A stretch of DNA of 64,000 bases from Erysipelotrichaceae bacterium (GTDB lineage: Bacteria; Bacillota_I; Bacilli_A; Erysipelotrichales; Erysipelotrichaceae): the NCBI GenBank assembly GCA_017404205.1, contig JAFRCV010000008.1, positions 62,001 to 126,000 on the forward strand, read 5' to 3'. Under the pieces are notes generated by a model. The model worked only from the letters and a program-made list of their open reading frames with translations. It had not been told where the DNA came from and searched no databases. How positions within the stretch are numbered: the first letter of the stretch is position 1; each line of letters begins with the position of its first letter. A program made the position numbers and the translations under genes. Positions 41,011 through 49,367 of this stretch are shown in pieces.

Positions 41011-42263
41011 TATTTTTTTGACATTTTATATATCTTTAACATCATATCATAAATATTCTTTAATGGTTTTTGAATTGTATATTCAAATTGACCAATTAAT
41101 TCTAATACTTCTCCACCATATTGTTTCTTATATGTGTAAAGACCATAATTTTTATTATTTGGATCAAAGTTGCCTGTAATGCCATAAAAATTATAATAGT
41201 CATATCCTTCATTGATTGAAAGTTTTATTAATTCTGAAACAATGATATTTGATGAATTAAAATGTTGTAAATAATCTTCATCATTTCCAGCTAATAACAT
41301 AATTGCTTCTTTGCCATAAGTTAAAAGGCAGACAACACTCAATAAAATATTTTTTCCTTTTTCTTTTTCACAAATATTTAATTGTTTTAATAAATTATTT
41401 AAAGAATTTAATGTAACATTTTCTTCTTTTAATTTTCCGATATTATTTTCTTTATGCTCTGATAATTTTTCGATTCTCTTTTTTATTTTATTTTTTTCAA
41501 TTGAAATATTTTCTCTACATCTATCAACATCAATATAAGCACCCATATATCTTAATATGCCATCATCGTGAAGAGTATCATACATTTGTTTATAGTAGGT
41601 AAGTGGTCTATCAATAAATGATCTTCTTTTTGAAGTATCTTCCATTAAATCTTTAAAATCAGTTATTTCTTCTTTTTTAAGTTCTCTAACACTAATAGCT
41701 AAAAAATCTTTCTTATTTACGCGACGTTTCGTTTCTTTTTTAAAGTCTTTTTCTATTTCTTCATAAGTTTTGTTTTTTAAAGGTAATCTAAATAAAAAAC
41801 GGGGTTGAAGATTTTCATAATTTAAATTATAACCTGTATGTTTGTATCCAATTTTCTTTAGTTCTTCAACAATATATGTATTATCAAAAGAATTAGGCAC
41901 AACATCACCATTGATATCTCTTTGGTTTAATGGAAGATATGGATCAATGATGAGTTCAAAAACATTTTCATTTTTCAAATAAGATATTAGTTCTTTATTA
42001 AAACTTTCCAATTGTTCAAAATCAAAATAATTAATTAAATAACCTCTTGGGCAATATGCCAAAAAGGAGTCAAATATAGGCATGCTTCTAAGTAAAAATA
42101 AGCCAATTCCTAGTAATTTATTATTTTCATAGTAGCCTAAGTAAAGGGGCTTCCAACCAGTAAAAGACTTCAGAGAAGCCCAATTACTTGTTTGATAAAA
42201 AGTGACATTAGGGAATGTTCTTGCTAATCTATTAAACTCTTCTACTTTAATTTCTTTTATCAT
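41010..42263 (-). CDS. FemAB-family peptidoglycan aminoacyltransferase (second gene)
   Basis: 417 residues, FemABX family. Uses aminoacyl-tRNA to add residues to the stem-peptide branch of lipid II. FYQTSNWASLKSFTGWKPLY, then AYCPRGYLINYFDF and RRSFIDRPLTYYKQMYD mark the GNAT-like domains; a coiled-coil arm (about 255-305, CRENISIEKNKIKKRIEKL) is typical of the tRNA-binding arm of FemA/MurM; then LLAGNDEDYLQHFN and YDYYNFYGITGNF complete the fold. Start overlaps the stop of the first femX gene (ATGA). Its TAG is joined to tRNA-Thr. Confidence 0.9.
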   Translation of the reverse strand: MIKEIKVEEFNRLARTFPNVTFYQTSNWASLKSFTGWKPLYLGYYENNKLLGIGLFLLRSMPIFDSFLAYCPRGYLINYFDFEQLESFNKELISYLKNENVFELIIDPYLPLNQRDINGDVVPNSFDNTYIVEELKKIGYKHTGYNLNYENLQPRFLFRLPLKNKTYEEIEKDFKKETKRRVNKKDFLAISVRELKKEEITDFKDLMEDTSKRRSFIDRPLTYYKQMYDTLHDDGILRYMGAYIDVDRCRENISIEKNKIKKRIEKLSEHKENNIGKLKEENVTLNSLNNLLKQLNICEKEKGKNILLSVVCLLTYGKEAIMLLAGNDEDYLQHFNSSNIIVSELIKLSINEGYDYYNFYGITGNFDPNNKNYGLYTYKKQYGGEVLELIGQFEYTIQKPLKNIYDMMLKIYKMSKK

Positions 42264-43522
42264 TGTTTTAGTGAACGATGGTACAATATCCTTCTTCTTA
42301 ATTTAAGTACCTTATTAATTATACTATTCATAATTGGTTTAATGACAAAATCAAATTCACCAATAAATTCATCAAAGTCACCACCAAATCTTAATTTAAA
42401 TAAATAGATTCCATAAATAGGGGAATTTTTATCAACTTTTCCTTCGCTACCATAAAAATCAACATATTGATATCCGTTATTATGAGCATCTAATAAAATA
42501 TGATAATAAAGTTCATAATTTGCGTTTAAAAATTGCAATCTGTCACTATTACCACCATGTATTGTCCAAACTTTGTTGCCAAATTTTGTAGTAATGATCG
42601 AAGACAAAATAATTCTCTGTTCTTTTAGATCATCTACTTCTTTTTTCATTTTAAGAATTTTATTTCTTTTTAAATCTAAATCCTTTAGTTTGTTTTCATT
42701 TTTCTTATTTTTAGTTTTGTTGTTAAATTCATTAATTTCCTTATCAACATCTTTAATTTTATTATCTAAAATATTCTTTAAATCTTGAATATTGACACTG
42801 GCAACATAAACATCTGCTTCATCTTTGTTTTGTAATAATTCAAAAAAATCTTTAAAGTATTCAAATGGTTCTACATATAACTTTTTTCGTATAGAAGTCT
42901 CTTTCATTACTGAATAAAAGTCATCTAAGGCATTTGGATAATTCTTTTCAATTTGAATATTATAAGGATTATTTTCCTTAATTATTTTTTTTGTGGTGTT
43001 ATGAAATAAACTAAATATTTCATCAATGCTTTTAGATACATCAACTCTGAATGTAAAGCGAGGAGCTGATGACTCAGAAAATTTTGTTGTAAATCCGCGA
43101 TGCTTTCCGCCGTTTTCTTTAAAAAAATCTATTAAAGAAAAATTATATTCATCAATATAAGTAGGATTCGCATTATCATCGAGTTTTCTAATTATGATGT
43201 CTGGATTAATCTTAAAATACAATCCTTTATTCTTTTTTGTATATTCTTTAAGTAAGGAAATAATTTGTTTAAGTATATTCTTATCATAATAATTAGCGTT
43301 AAAACCTCTTGGGCAATAAAAGGTTGAATAAACGGGAAGTTTTTTTTCTAATAAAAGAGCACTGCCAACAATCTTATTTTCATCATAAAATCCTAAATAA
43401 TGAGGAATATAATTTCTTTTCTTTGAAACATCTCCAAAGCCACTTGTTTGCATAAAATGTGCATCTTTAATGCTTCTTTGATATTGATCGAACTCTTTTT
43501 CGCTTATTACTTTTAATTCCAT
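42260..43522 (-). CDS. FemAB-family peptidoglycan aminoacyltransferase (first gene)
   Basis: 420 residues, FemABX family. Similar blocks: FMQTSGFGDVSKKRNYIPHY, FYCPRGFNANYY, RKKLYVEPFEYFKDFFELL, a coiled-coil arm at about 245-290 (DNKIKDVDKEINEFNNKTK), IHGGNSDRLQFLNANYELYY and YVDFYGSEGKVD. Two paralogous FemAB genes in a row usually mean that an interpeptide bridge of at least two steps is made. The ATG directly follows TGT-TATAAT and six Ts, with no Shine-Dalgarno, so its mRNA is likely leaderless. The amino acids used cannot be deduced. Confidence 0.9.
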   Translation of the reverse strand: MELKVISEKEFDQYQRSIKDAHFMQTSGFGDVSKKRNYIPHYLGFYDENKIVGSALLLEKKLPVYSTFYCPRGFNANYYDKNILKQIISLLKEYTKKNKGLYFKINPDIIIRKLDDNANPTYIDEYNFSLIDFFKENGGKHRGFTTKFSESSAPRFTFRVDVSKSIDEIFSLFHNTTKKIIKENNPYNIQIEKNYPNALDDFYSVMKETSIRKKLYVEPFEYFKDFFELLQNKDEADVYVASVNIQDLKNILDNKIKDVDKEINEFNNKTKNKKNENKLKDLDLKRNKILKMKKEVDDLKEQRIILSSIITTKFGNKVWTIHGGNSDRLQFLNANYELYYHILLDAHNNGYQYVDFYGSEGKVDKNSPIYGIYLFKLRFGGDFDEFIGEFDFVIKPIMNSIINKVLKLRRRILYHRSLKQ

Positions 43523-43528
43523 AAAAAA

Positions 43529-43537
43529 ATTATAACA
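43529..43537 (-). promoter_or_regulatory. extended -10 of the femX operon, leaderless
   Basis: TGT-TATAAT on the minus strand followed by six T and the ATG at 43522. Confidence 0.7.
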
Positions 43538-43577
43538 TTTAATGAATTGCGAGGTATAACCTTGTCAAATTTTAATA

Positions 43578-43586
43578 TGTTATAAT
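43578..43586 (+). promoter_or_regulatory. extended -10 of the GlpA-like operon, leaderless
   Basis: TGT-TATAAT ending 7 bases before the ATG at 43594, no Shine-Dalgarno. Confidence 0.7.
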
Positions 43587-43593
43587 TAACAAG

Positions 43594-45015
43594 ATGAAAT
43601 ACGATGTAATTGTTATAGGTGGTGGTGTTACAGGTTGCGCCATCTTGAGAGAATTAAGTAAATACAATCTTAAAATTGCTCTATTTGAAAAAGAAGAGGA
43701 CTTATGTTCAGGAACTTCGAAAGCAAATAGTGCTATCATTCATGCTGGATATGACGCTAAAAATGGTTCTTTAAAAGCTAAATTTAATGTTCGTGGATCA
43801 ATTTTAACAAAAAAATTAGCTGAAGATTTAAATTTCTCTTATCGCAACAATGGTTCTTTCGTTGTTTGTTTTAACGAAGAAGATTTGCCTGGTTTAACTG
43901 AACTATATGAAAGGGGAGTTAAAAACAAAGTTGAAGGCTTACAAATCATTAATGGCGATAAAGCTAGAGAATTAGAACCAAATTTATCTAAAAATGTTGT
44001 AGCTGCATTATATGCTCCTTCGGCTGCTATTGTATGCCCATTTGAAATGACTATCGCCCTTGGTGAAAATGCTGTCATGAATGGTGCTGAGATTTTTTTG
44101 AACAAGCCAGTTAATGATATTAAAAAGATTAATGATTATTATTTGATAAATGGCCAATATGAAACAAAATATATCATTAATGCTGCTGGCCTTTATGGCG
44201 ATGTGATTCATAATCTAATTTGTGACGATAAAATTATAATTAGTCCTAGAAAAGGTGACTATTGTTTATTTGATAAAGAAGTTGGAAGTTTAGTAAAACA
44301 TACTATTTTCCAATTGCCAAATAAATTTGGCAAAGGCGTACTTGTCGCTCCTACTGCTCATGGCAATATGCTTATCGGACCTAGCGCAAGTGATGTAGAA
44401 GATAAAGAAGCTAGCGCAACAACCAGTGAAGATTTAGAAATGATTATTGAAAAAGCTAAATTATCAGTCGATAATATACCGTTCAATAAAGTTATTACTT
44501 CTTTTAGCGGATTAAGAGCTAGACCTGAAGGTGATGATTTTATTATTCGTGAAGCTAACGACAATTTCTTTGATGTAATTGGAATTGAATCACCTGGTTT
44601 AAGTAGTGCTCCAGCTATTGGCGAATATGTAAGTGAATATGTTGCGACTAAATTAAATGCTGAAAAAAAAGAGAATTTCCTATCTAAAAGAAAGGGCTTG
44701 AATAAATTAAACAAGATGCCTTTAGAACAAAGAGCATCATTAATAAAAGAAAATCCTTTATATGGAAATATAATTTGTCGATGTGAAGAAATTTCTGAAG
44801 GCGAAATAGTCGATGCTATTCATTCAATTGTTCCGGCAACTTCCTTAGATGCTATAAAAAGAAGAGTTAGAGCTGGTATGGGAAGATGCCAAGGTGGCTT
44901 TTGCAGTCCTAAAGTAATGGAAATAATAGCTAGAGAATTAAATATTCCATTTGAAGATGTAACAAAGAATAATGCTAAATCAAAGTTAGTATTTGGAAGG
45001 CTAGGTGAAGAATAA
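43594..45015 (+). CDS. FAD-dependent oxidoreductase, GlpA-like glycerol-3-phosphate dehydrogenase family
   Basis: 473 residues. N-terminal FAD-binding VIGGGVTGCAILRELSKYN, DAO fold with TSKANSAIIHAGYDAKNGS, second dinucleotide region INAAGLYGD, and FSGLRARPEGDDFIIRE near 305-320. The C-terminus holds a BFD-type [2Fe-2S] domain: CRCEEISEGEIVDAI and RAGMGRCQGGFCSP supply four Cys. The family includes the anaerobic glycerol-3-phosphate dehydrogenase A subunit; with the next two genes it makes the common Bacillota GlpA/GlpB-like/DUF1667 module. Probably oxidises glycerol 3-phosphate made by GlpK; the substrate is inferred. Overlaps the next gene by one base (TAATG). Confidence 0.88.
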   Translation: MKYDVIVIGGGVTGCAILRELSKYNLKIALFEKEEDLCSGTSKANSAIIHAGYDAKNGSLKAKFNVRGSILTKKLAEDLNFSYRNNGSFVVCFNEEDLPGLTELYERGVKNKVEGLQIINGDKARELEPNLSKNVVAALYAPSAAIVCPFEMTIALGENAVMNGAEIFLNKPVNDIKKINDYYLINGQYETKYIINAAGLYGDVIHNLICDDKIIISPRKGDYCLFDKEVGSLVKHTIFQLPNKFGKGVLVAPTAHGNMLIGPSASDVEDKEASATTSEDLEMIIEKAKLSVDNIPFNKVITSFSGLRARPEGDDFIIREANDNFFDVIGIESPGLSSAPAIGEYVSEYVATKLNAEKKENFLSKRKGLNKLNKMPLEQRASLIKENPLYGNIICRCEEISEGEIVDAIHSIVPATSLDAIKRRVRAGMGRCQGGFCSPKVMEIIARELNIPFEDVTKNNAKSKLVFGRLGEE

Positions 45016-46265
45016 TGAAATATGATGTTGTAATTATTGGTGGTGGTCCCGCTGGCCTAGCTGCTGCTTTAGCTGTTAAAAAAGAGGGCGTTGATAATAT
45101 CCTCATTATCGAAAGAGATGATAAGCTTGGCGGCATTTTAAATCAATGCATTCATAATGGTTTCGGGCTTCATACTTTCAAAGAGGAACTTACTGGTCCT
45201 GAATATGCAAATCGCTTTGCTCAAAAAGTAATTGAAGAAAAAATTGCTTACAAGCTTAACTGCATGGTTATTTCTGTTTCTGATGATAAAAAAGTAACTT
45301 ATGTATCAAAAGAAGATGGTTTAAATATTGTTGAAGCAAAGGCAATTATTCTTGCGATGGGTTGTCGTGAAAGACCTCGTGGAGCGTTGAATATTCCAGG
45401 ATTCAGACCTGCAGGTATTTATTCTGCTGGTACTGCTCAAAGATTAATGAATATTGAAGGCTATAAAGTCGGAAATGAAGTTGTTATATTAGGATCTGGC
45501 GATATAGGGCTAATAATGGCTCGAAGAATGACACTAGAAGGCGCAAAAGTTAAATGTGTTGCGGAATTAATGCCATATTCTGGTGGCTTAAAAAGAAATA
45601 TTGTTCAATGTTTAAATGACTACAATATCCCATTACTATTAAGCCATACAGTTGTTGATATTAAGGGAAAAGAAAGAGTAAGTTCTGTTGTTGTTGCTGA
45701 AGTTGATGAAAATCGTAAGCCAATAAAAGGTACAGAAAAAGAATTTAAATGTGATACATTATTGCTTTCAGTAGGCTTACTTCCAGAAAATGAATTAAGT
45801 AAATTAGCTAATGTAGAATTATCAAGAGTTACAAGTGGACCGATTGTTTCTGATAACTTTGAAACTAATGTAAATGGCATATTTGCTTGTGGAAATGTCT
45901 TGCATGTTCATGATCTTGTGGACTATGTTTCTAGTGAAGCAGAATTGGCGGGTACTTATGCTGCCAAATATGTAAAGGAAAATACGGCTCACAATAGTTA
46001 CATTAATGTTGAAGTAAAAGATGGTGTTAGATATACTGTTCCTCAAAAAATTGATATCGATAATATGGCTGATCGTATTATTGTAAGATTCCGTGTTAGC
46101 AATGAATATCGAAATAAACGCATAGTTGTTTTAAAGAATAACGAAGAGATTCGCAGTATTAAAAAGAAAGTTCTTGCGCCTGGAGAAATGGAACAGTTAT
46201 TCTTATCAAAAGATGAATTAAAAGATGCAAAAACTCTTTGCGTATGTCTTAAGGAGAATCAATAA
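45015..46265 (+). CDS. FAD/NAD(P)-binding oxidoreductase, GlpB-like partner
   Basis: 416 residues, pyridine nucleotide-disulfide oxidoreductase fold. FAD motif VIIGGGPAGLAAALAVKKEG, the CIHNGFGLHTFKEELTGPEY segment, NAD motif VILGSGDIGLIMARRMTLEG, and the late FAD motif ETNVNGIFACGNVLHVHD. GCRERPRGALNIPG is characteristic of these GlpA-associated proteins. Likely passes electrons between the GlpA-like subunit and NAD(H) or another carrier. Coupled on both sides by one-base overlaps. Confidence 0.88.
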   Translation: MKYDVVIIGGGPAGLAAALAVKKEGVDNILIIERDDKLGGILNQCIHNGFGLHTFKEELTGPEYANRFAQKVIEEKIAYKLNCMVISVSDDKKVTYVSKEDGLNIVEAKAIILAMGCRERPRGALNIPGFRPAGIYSAGTAQRLMNIEGYKVGNEVVILGSGDIGLIMARRMTLEGAKVKCVAELMPYSGGLKRNIVQCLNDYNIPLLLSHTVVDIKGKERVSSVVVAEVDENRKPIKGTEKEFKCDTLLLSVGLLPENELSKLANVELSRVTSGPIVSDNFETNVNGIFACGNVLHVHDLVDYVSSEAELAGTYAAKYVKENTAHNSYINVEVKDGVRYTVPQKIDIDNMADRIIVRFRVSNEYRNKRIVVLKNNEEIRSIKKKVLAPGEMEQLFLSKDELKDAKTLCVCLKENQ

Positions 46266-46627
46266 TGGAAACTAGAGAAATGATATGTATTGGCTGTCCA
46301 TTAGGTTGTAATTTGACTGTTAAAATAGATGGAACAGATATAATGGTTAGTGGCAATAATTGTGCTAATGGAGAAAGATATGCAAAAAATGAAGTTACTA
46401 ATCCCGTTAGAATAGTTACTTCTACAATTAATGTTCAAAATGGTAAAGAAACAAGAGTATCTTGCAAAACCGAAAATGCAATTCCTAAAGATAAGATATT
46501 TGATTGTATGGATGAAATAAAAAAAGCCCATGTAAATGCACCAATTCAAATAGGGGATATCTTAATCAAAAATGTAGCTGAAACAGGAATCAATGTTATA
46601 GCTACAAAAAATATATCACAAAAATAA
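46265..46627 (+). CDS. DUF1667 protein (third gene of the GlpA-like module)
   Basis: 120 residues. The N-terminal MICIGCPLGCNLTV has the C-x-x-C-P-x-G-C pattern seen in iron-sulfur proteins, followed by NNCANGERYAKNEVTNPVRI with a further Cys; the rest is the DUF1667 fold (TVNVQNG-like strands and IPKDKIFDCMDEIKKAHVNA). Usually found directly after the two oxidoreductases; likely a small Fe-S electron-transfer subunit, though biochemical proof is lacking to my knowledge. Confidence 0.9.
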   Translation: METREMICIGCPLGCNLTVKIDGTDIMVSGNNCANGERYAKNEVTNPVRIVTSTINVQNGKETRVSCKTENAIPKDKIFDCMDEIKKAHVNAPIQIGDILIKNVAETGINVIATKNISQK

Positions 46628-46650
46628 AAGAAGGCGTCTGCCTTCTTTTA
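46625..46650. terminator. shared terminator, GlpA-like module and csp
   Basis: AAAAGAAGGC-GTCT-GCCTTCTTTT palindrome between convergent genes. Confidence 0.85.
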
Positions 46651-46658
46651 ATTGAAAC

Positions 46659-46859
46659 TTAATTAACTGCGCTCACATTTATGGCTTGAGGACCTTTGTC
46701 GCCTTCATTAACATCATAGCTAACAGCTTGGCCGTTTTCTAGTGTCTTGTAGCCTTCAACATTGATAGCTGAGAAATGGACAAATACTTCTTTTCCATCA
46801 TCTCCTGTAATAAATCCGTATCCTTTTGCGGGATTGAACCATTTTACTTTACCAGTCAT
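46659..46859 (-). CDS. cold-shock protein (CspA family)
   Basis: 66 residues, single-stranded nucleic-acid-binding beta barrel. RNP1 (KGYGFIT) and RNP2 (VFVHFSAI) are intact: [20 protein letters not shown] then [21 protein letters not shown] start at 46859 because the AGGGG in the leader lies 6 bases upstream; the ATG at 46865 abuts it. The leader is only about 30 nt, short for a csp mRNA, and holds no cold box that I can see. Single gene with its own sigma-A promoter and terminator. Confidence 0.94.
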   Translation of the reverse strand: MTGKVKWFNPAKGYGFITGDDGKEVFVHFSAINVEGYKTLENGQAVSYDVNEGDKGPQAINVSAVN

Positions 46860-46897
46860 TCGCATTCCCCTAACTAGCACAAAACTTATGCTTTTTT

Positions 46898-46926
46898 ATT
46901 ATAAAATGAAGGAAATTCATTTTCAA
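46898..46926 (-). promoter_or_regulatory. csp promoter
   Basis: TTGAAA at 46921-46926, 17-base spacer, TATAAT at 46898-46903 on the minus strand. Confidence 0.75.
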
Positions 46927-46982
46927 TATAAAATGTAAGCATTTTCAAAAAAAATAACAATTATTGAAAATATTTACATAAA

Positions 46983-47010
46983 ATATAAGCCACTATATAG
47001 TGGCTTATAT
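46983..47010 (-). terminator. terminator at the end of the threonine aldolase gene
   Basis: ATATAAGCCAC-TATATA-GTGGCTTATAT-type palindrome overlapping the stop codon. Confidence 0.8.
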
Positions 47011-48030
47011 TAATTCTCTTAAATCTTGTGCAAATTCTAATATCGCTTCTTCTCTTGTAGACCATGAAGTTATAAATCTACATACTGAAGAATTTTCGTC
47101 ATATTTTTCCCATATTAGGAATGAATATTTTTGTTTAAGCTTTTTAATTAAATTATTATTTAAAATAACAAAGATTTGGTTAGTTGGTGTTTGTACATAG
47201 AATTTAAAATTTAAAGCTTCAAAAACATATCTTAAAGCATTGGCGGTTTTATTAGCGTGTTTAGCAAGCTTAATGTATAAATTATCAGTAAATAACGTTT
47301 TAAATGTGATACCTAATATTCTTCCTTTAGCAAGCATTTGTCCTTTTTGTTTTAATTCATATCTAAAATCATCTTTTAATTCATCATTAACTATTACGAA
47401 TGCTTCTCCTAAAAGTGCACCATTTTTAGTTCCGCCAATATAGAATAAGTCAAAAATATGTGATATATCTTCAAGCATTAAATTGTTATCAGCAAATGCT
47501 AAAGCATTAGATAATCTAGCACCATCTAAATAGAAATATAAATTATAACGATTACAAATCTCTTTTAAAATTTTTATTTCATCTAAAGTGTAAATTGTAC
47601 CAAGTTCTGTAGGATTAGAAATAAATAACATTTTTGGCTTAACCATATGTTCGTCATTATGTTTTTCACATGCTTCAATGACTGATTTTGGATCAACTTT
47701 ACCATCAATATGATTTACTTCAATTATTTTATGGCCAGTAGCTTCGATAGCACCTGTTTCATGAACGGCAATGTGACCAGTTTTAGCTGCTATTACAGCC
47801 TCATGAGGTCTTAAACAAGAAGCAATTGCCAATATGTTGCATGGTGTTCCACCAGGTATAAAATGAACATCAACATCTTCATTATGAATTGCTTTTTTTA
47901 TCATTGAACTTGCTTGTGAACAATAATCATCTAAGCCATAACCACTTGTTTGTATTGAATTGGTTTTTATTAATTCCTCCATTATTTCAGGAGCACAACC
48001 TTCTAAATAATCACTCTCAAAATTATACAT
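47005..48030 (-). CDS. low-specificity threonine aldolase-like PLP enzyme
   Basis: 341 residues, PLP-dependent beta-eliminating lyase family. YCSQASSMIKKAIHNEDVDV near the start, HFIPGGTPCNILAIASCLRP (cut to HFIPGGTPCNILAI), HETGAIEATGHKI, MLFISNPTELGTIYTLDEI, YLDGARLSNALAF with the PLP-ring Asp, and FYIGGTKNGALLGEAF with the Schiff-base Lys. Interconverts L-threonine (or allo-threonine) with glycine and acetaldehyde. AAGAGG precedes the ATG. Single gene, divergent from the deacetylase. Confidence 0.92.
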   Translation of the reverse strand: MYNFESDYLEGCAPEIMEELIKTNSIQTSGYGLDDYCSQASSMIKKAIHNEDVDVHFIPGGTPCNILAIASCLRPHEAVIAAKTGHIAVHETGAIEATGHKIIEVNHIDGKVDPKSVIEACEKHNDEHMVKPKMLFISNPTELGTIYTLDEIKILKEICNRYNLYFYLDGARLSNALAFADNNLMLEDISHIFDLFYIGGTKNGALLGEAFVIVNDELKDDFRYELKQKGQMLAKGRILGITFKTLFTDNLYIKLAKHANKTANALRYVFEALNFKFYVQTPTNQIFVILNNNLIKKLKQKYSFLIWEKYDENSSVCRFITSWSTREEAILEFAQDLRELI

Positions 48031-48090
48031 AATTAGACCTCTTACATGACTTTATAATAACATAAATAATTTAAAGAAATAATATTGAGT

Positions 48091-48096
48091 TAAAAT
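48091..48096 (+). promoter_or_regulatory. -10 of the deacetylase gene, near-leaderless
   Basis: TAAAAT ending 8 bases before the ATG at 48105, no Shine-Dalgarno. Confidence 0.4.
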
Positions 48097-48104
48097 AATT
48101 ATAT

Positions 48105-49367
48105 ATGGCAAAAAGCAATAATTTTAAATTGGCGGTAAATTTCACAATTAAAGAAACACTTGTAATGCTGGCGGTTGCTTTTTTGGTATTTGGACTACAA
48201 ATTAATTGGCATTTTTTTAACAAGGAATCAGTTCATGAAGATGCTTATAAATATCAAACTAAGACATGTTTGGTATTTTATCCAAAAAGTGTATATGCTA
48301 GAGAAACAGCTGCTAAAATTTGTGAAACAGCACCAAAAAATGCGATTTATGATTATGCATTAATTCCTTATGGAGATTATTATTTAGTTCAATATCCAAA
48401 TGGAGTATCTTACTATTGTGATAAGAATTATGAAGAAATTAAGATTCAAAATATTTCTAGCGAAGGTAAACAAATTGTTTCTGATTATTTAAGATATTCG
48501 ATGAAAAAAGATGAATTAGATGTTGCCTATACATATGAATTTTTAATTGAGACAAAGCCAGATAATATTGATTTAAGTGAATGTAAATATGAAATTGTTG
48601 ATAAGGAATTAAAAATATATTTTCCTAAATACGATTACGATTTATTAATTCCTTTAAAATATATGCAAGAAGCTTGTGATTTAAATTTGGGATATGAAAA
48701 TGAGCTTTATATTAAACCTCGTTATATCTCTAAAAATCGTAAGATGATTTGTTTTACTTTTGATGATGGTCCAGATATGAATTTAAAGACAAGTAAACAA
48801 ATAGTAGATAAGCTATATGAACTTGATTCCGCGGCTACTTTTTTTGTTTTAGGCAATCGCTTAAATTCTAAAACAATTGCTTTTTGTAAAGAATCTGTTG
48901 AAAAGGGAATGGAATATGGATCTCATACTCAAAGTCACGCAAACTTGTTAAAACTATCTTCAAATGATATATATACGGAAATAATGACACCATTTCATGA
49001 TTTATATGATAGTGAATATGGCTTTTCTTATATGATGAAAGTATTTCGTCCTCCTTATGGAAATCATAATAACTTAGTTGATAATGCTACAAATCTTACT
49101 CCAATATTGTGGAATGTTGATTCTTTAGATTGGAAATATCGAACGATGTACAATCATGATGAGTGTGTCAAAGTAATATTTGATAAAGTTGTTCATGATA
49201 GTGATGAAAATGATATTGTTTTATTCCATGATATTTATCAAACAAGCGTTGATGCAGCATGTAATTTAGCTGAACATTATATAAAAGAAGGCTATCAAAT
49301 AGTTTGTGCTAGTGAATTAATGAATGCGTTAGATATATCTAATGTATCTTATTTCTCAGGAAGATAA
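48105..49367 (+). CDS. membrane-anchored polysaccharide deacetylase (NodB domain)
   Basis: 420 residues: cytosolic start, one membrane helix (about 17-33, LVMLAVAFLVFGLQI), an extracellular N-terminal domain (40-200, beta-rich, similar to the PdaC/RsiV type) and a CE4 deacetylase domain (about 210-400). CE4 motifs: TFDDGPD (catalytic and metal Asp), SHTQSH (H-x3-H), RPPYGNHNN, WNVDSLDWKYR and VLFHDIY. Likely removes acetyl groups from peptidoglycan outside the cell, raising lysozyme resistance. Its last 19 bases overlap the convergent regulator gene. Confidence 0.92.
   Translation: MAKSNNFKLAVNFTIKETLVMLAVAFLVFGLQINWHFFNKESVHEDAYKYQTKTCLVFYPKSVYARETAAKICETAPKNAIYDYALIPYGDYYLVQYPNGVSYYCDKNYEEIKIQNISSEGKQIVSDYLRYSMKKDELDVAYTYEFLIETKPDNIDLSECKYEIVDKELKIYFPKYDYDLLIPLKYMQEACDLNLGYENELYIKPRYISKNRKMICFTFDDGPDMNLKTSKQIVDKLYELDSAATFFVLGNRLNSKTIAFCKESVEKGMEYGSHTQSHANLLKLSSNDIYTEIMTPFHDLYDSEYGFSYMMKVFRPPYGNHNNLVDNATNLTPILWNVDSLDWKYRTMYNHDECVKVIFDKVVHDSDENDIVLFHDIYQTSVDAACNLAEHYIKEGYQIVCASELMNALDISNVSYFSGR

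Noticed and set aside
43562-43586. TTGTCA as -35 for the GlpA-like promoter
   Set aside because: Only 13 bases separate it from TATAAT; the extended -10 explains the promoter better.
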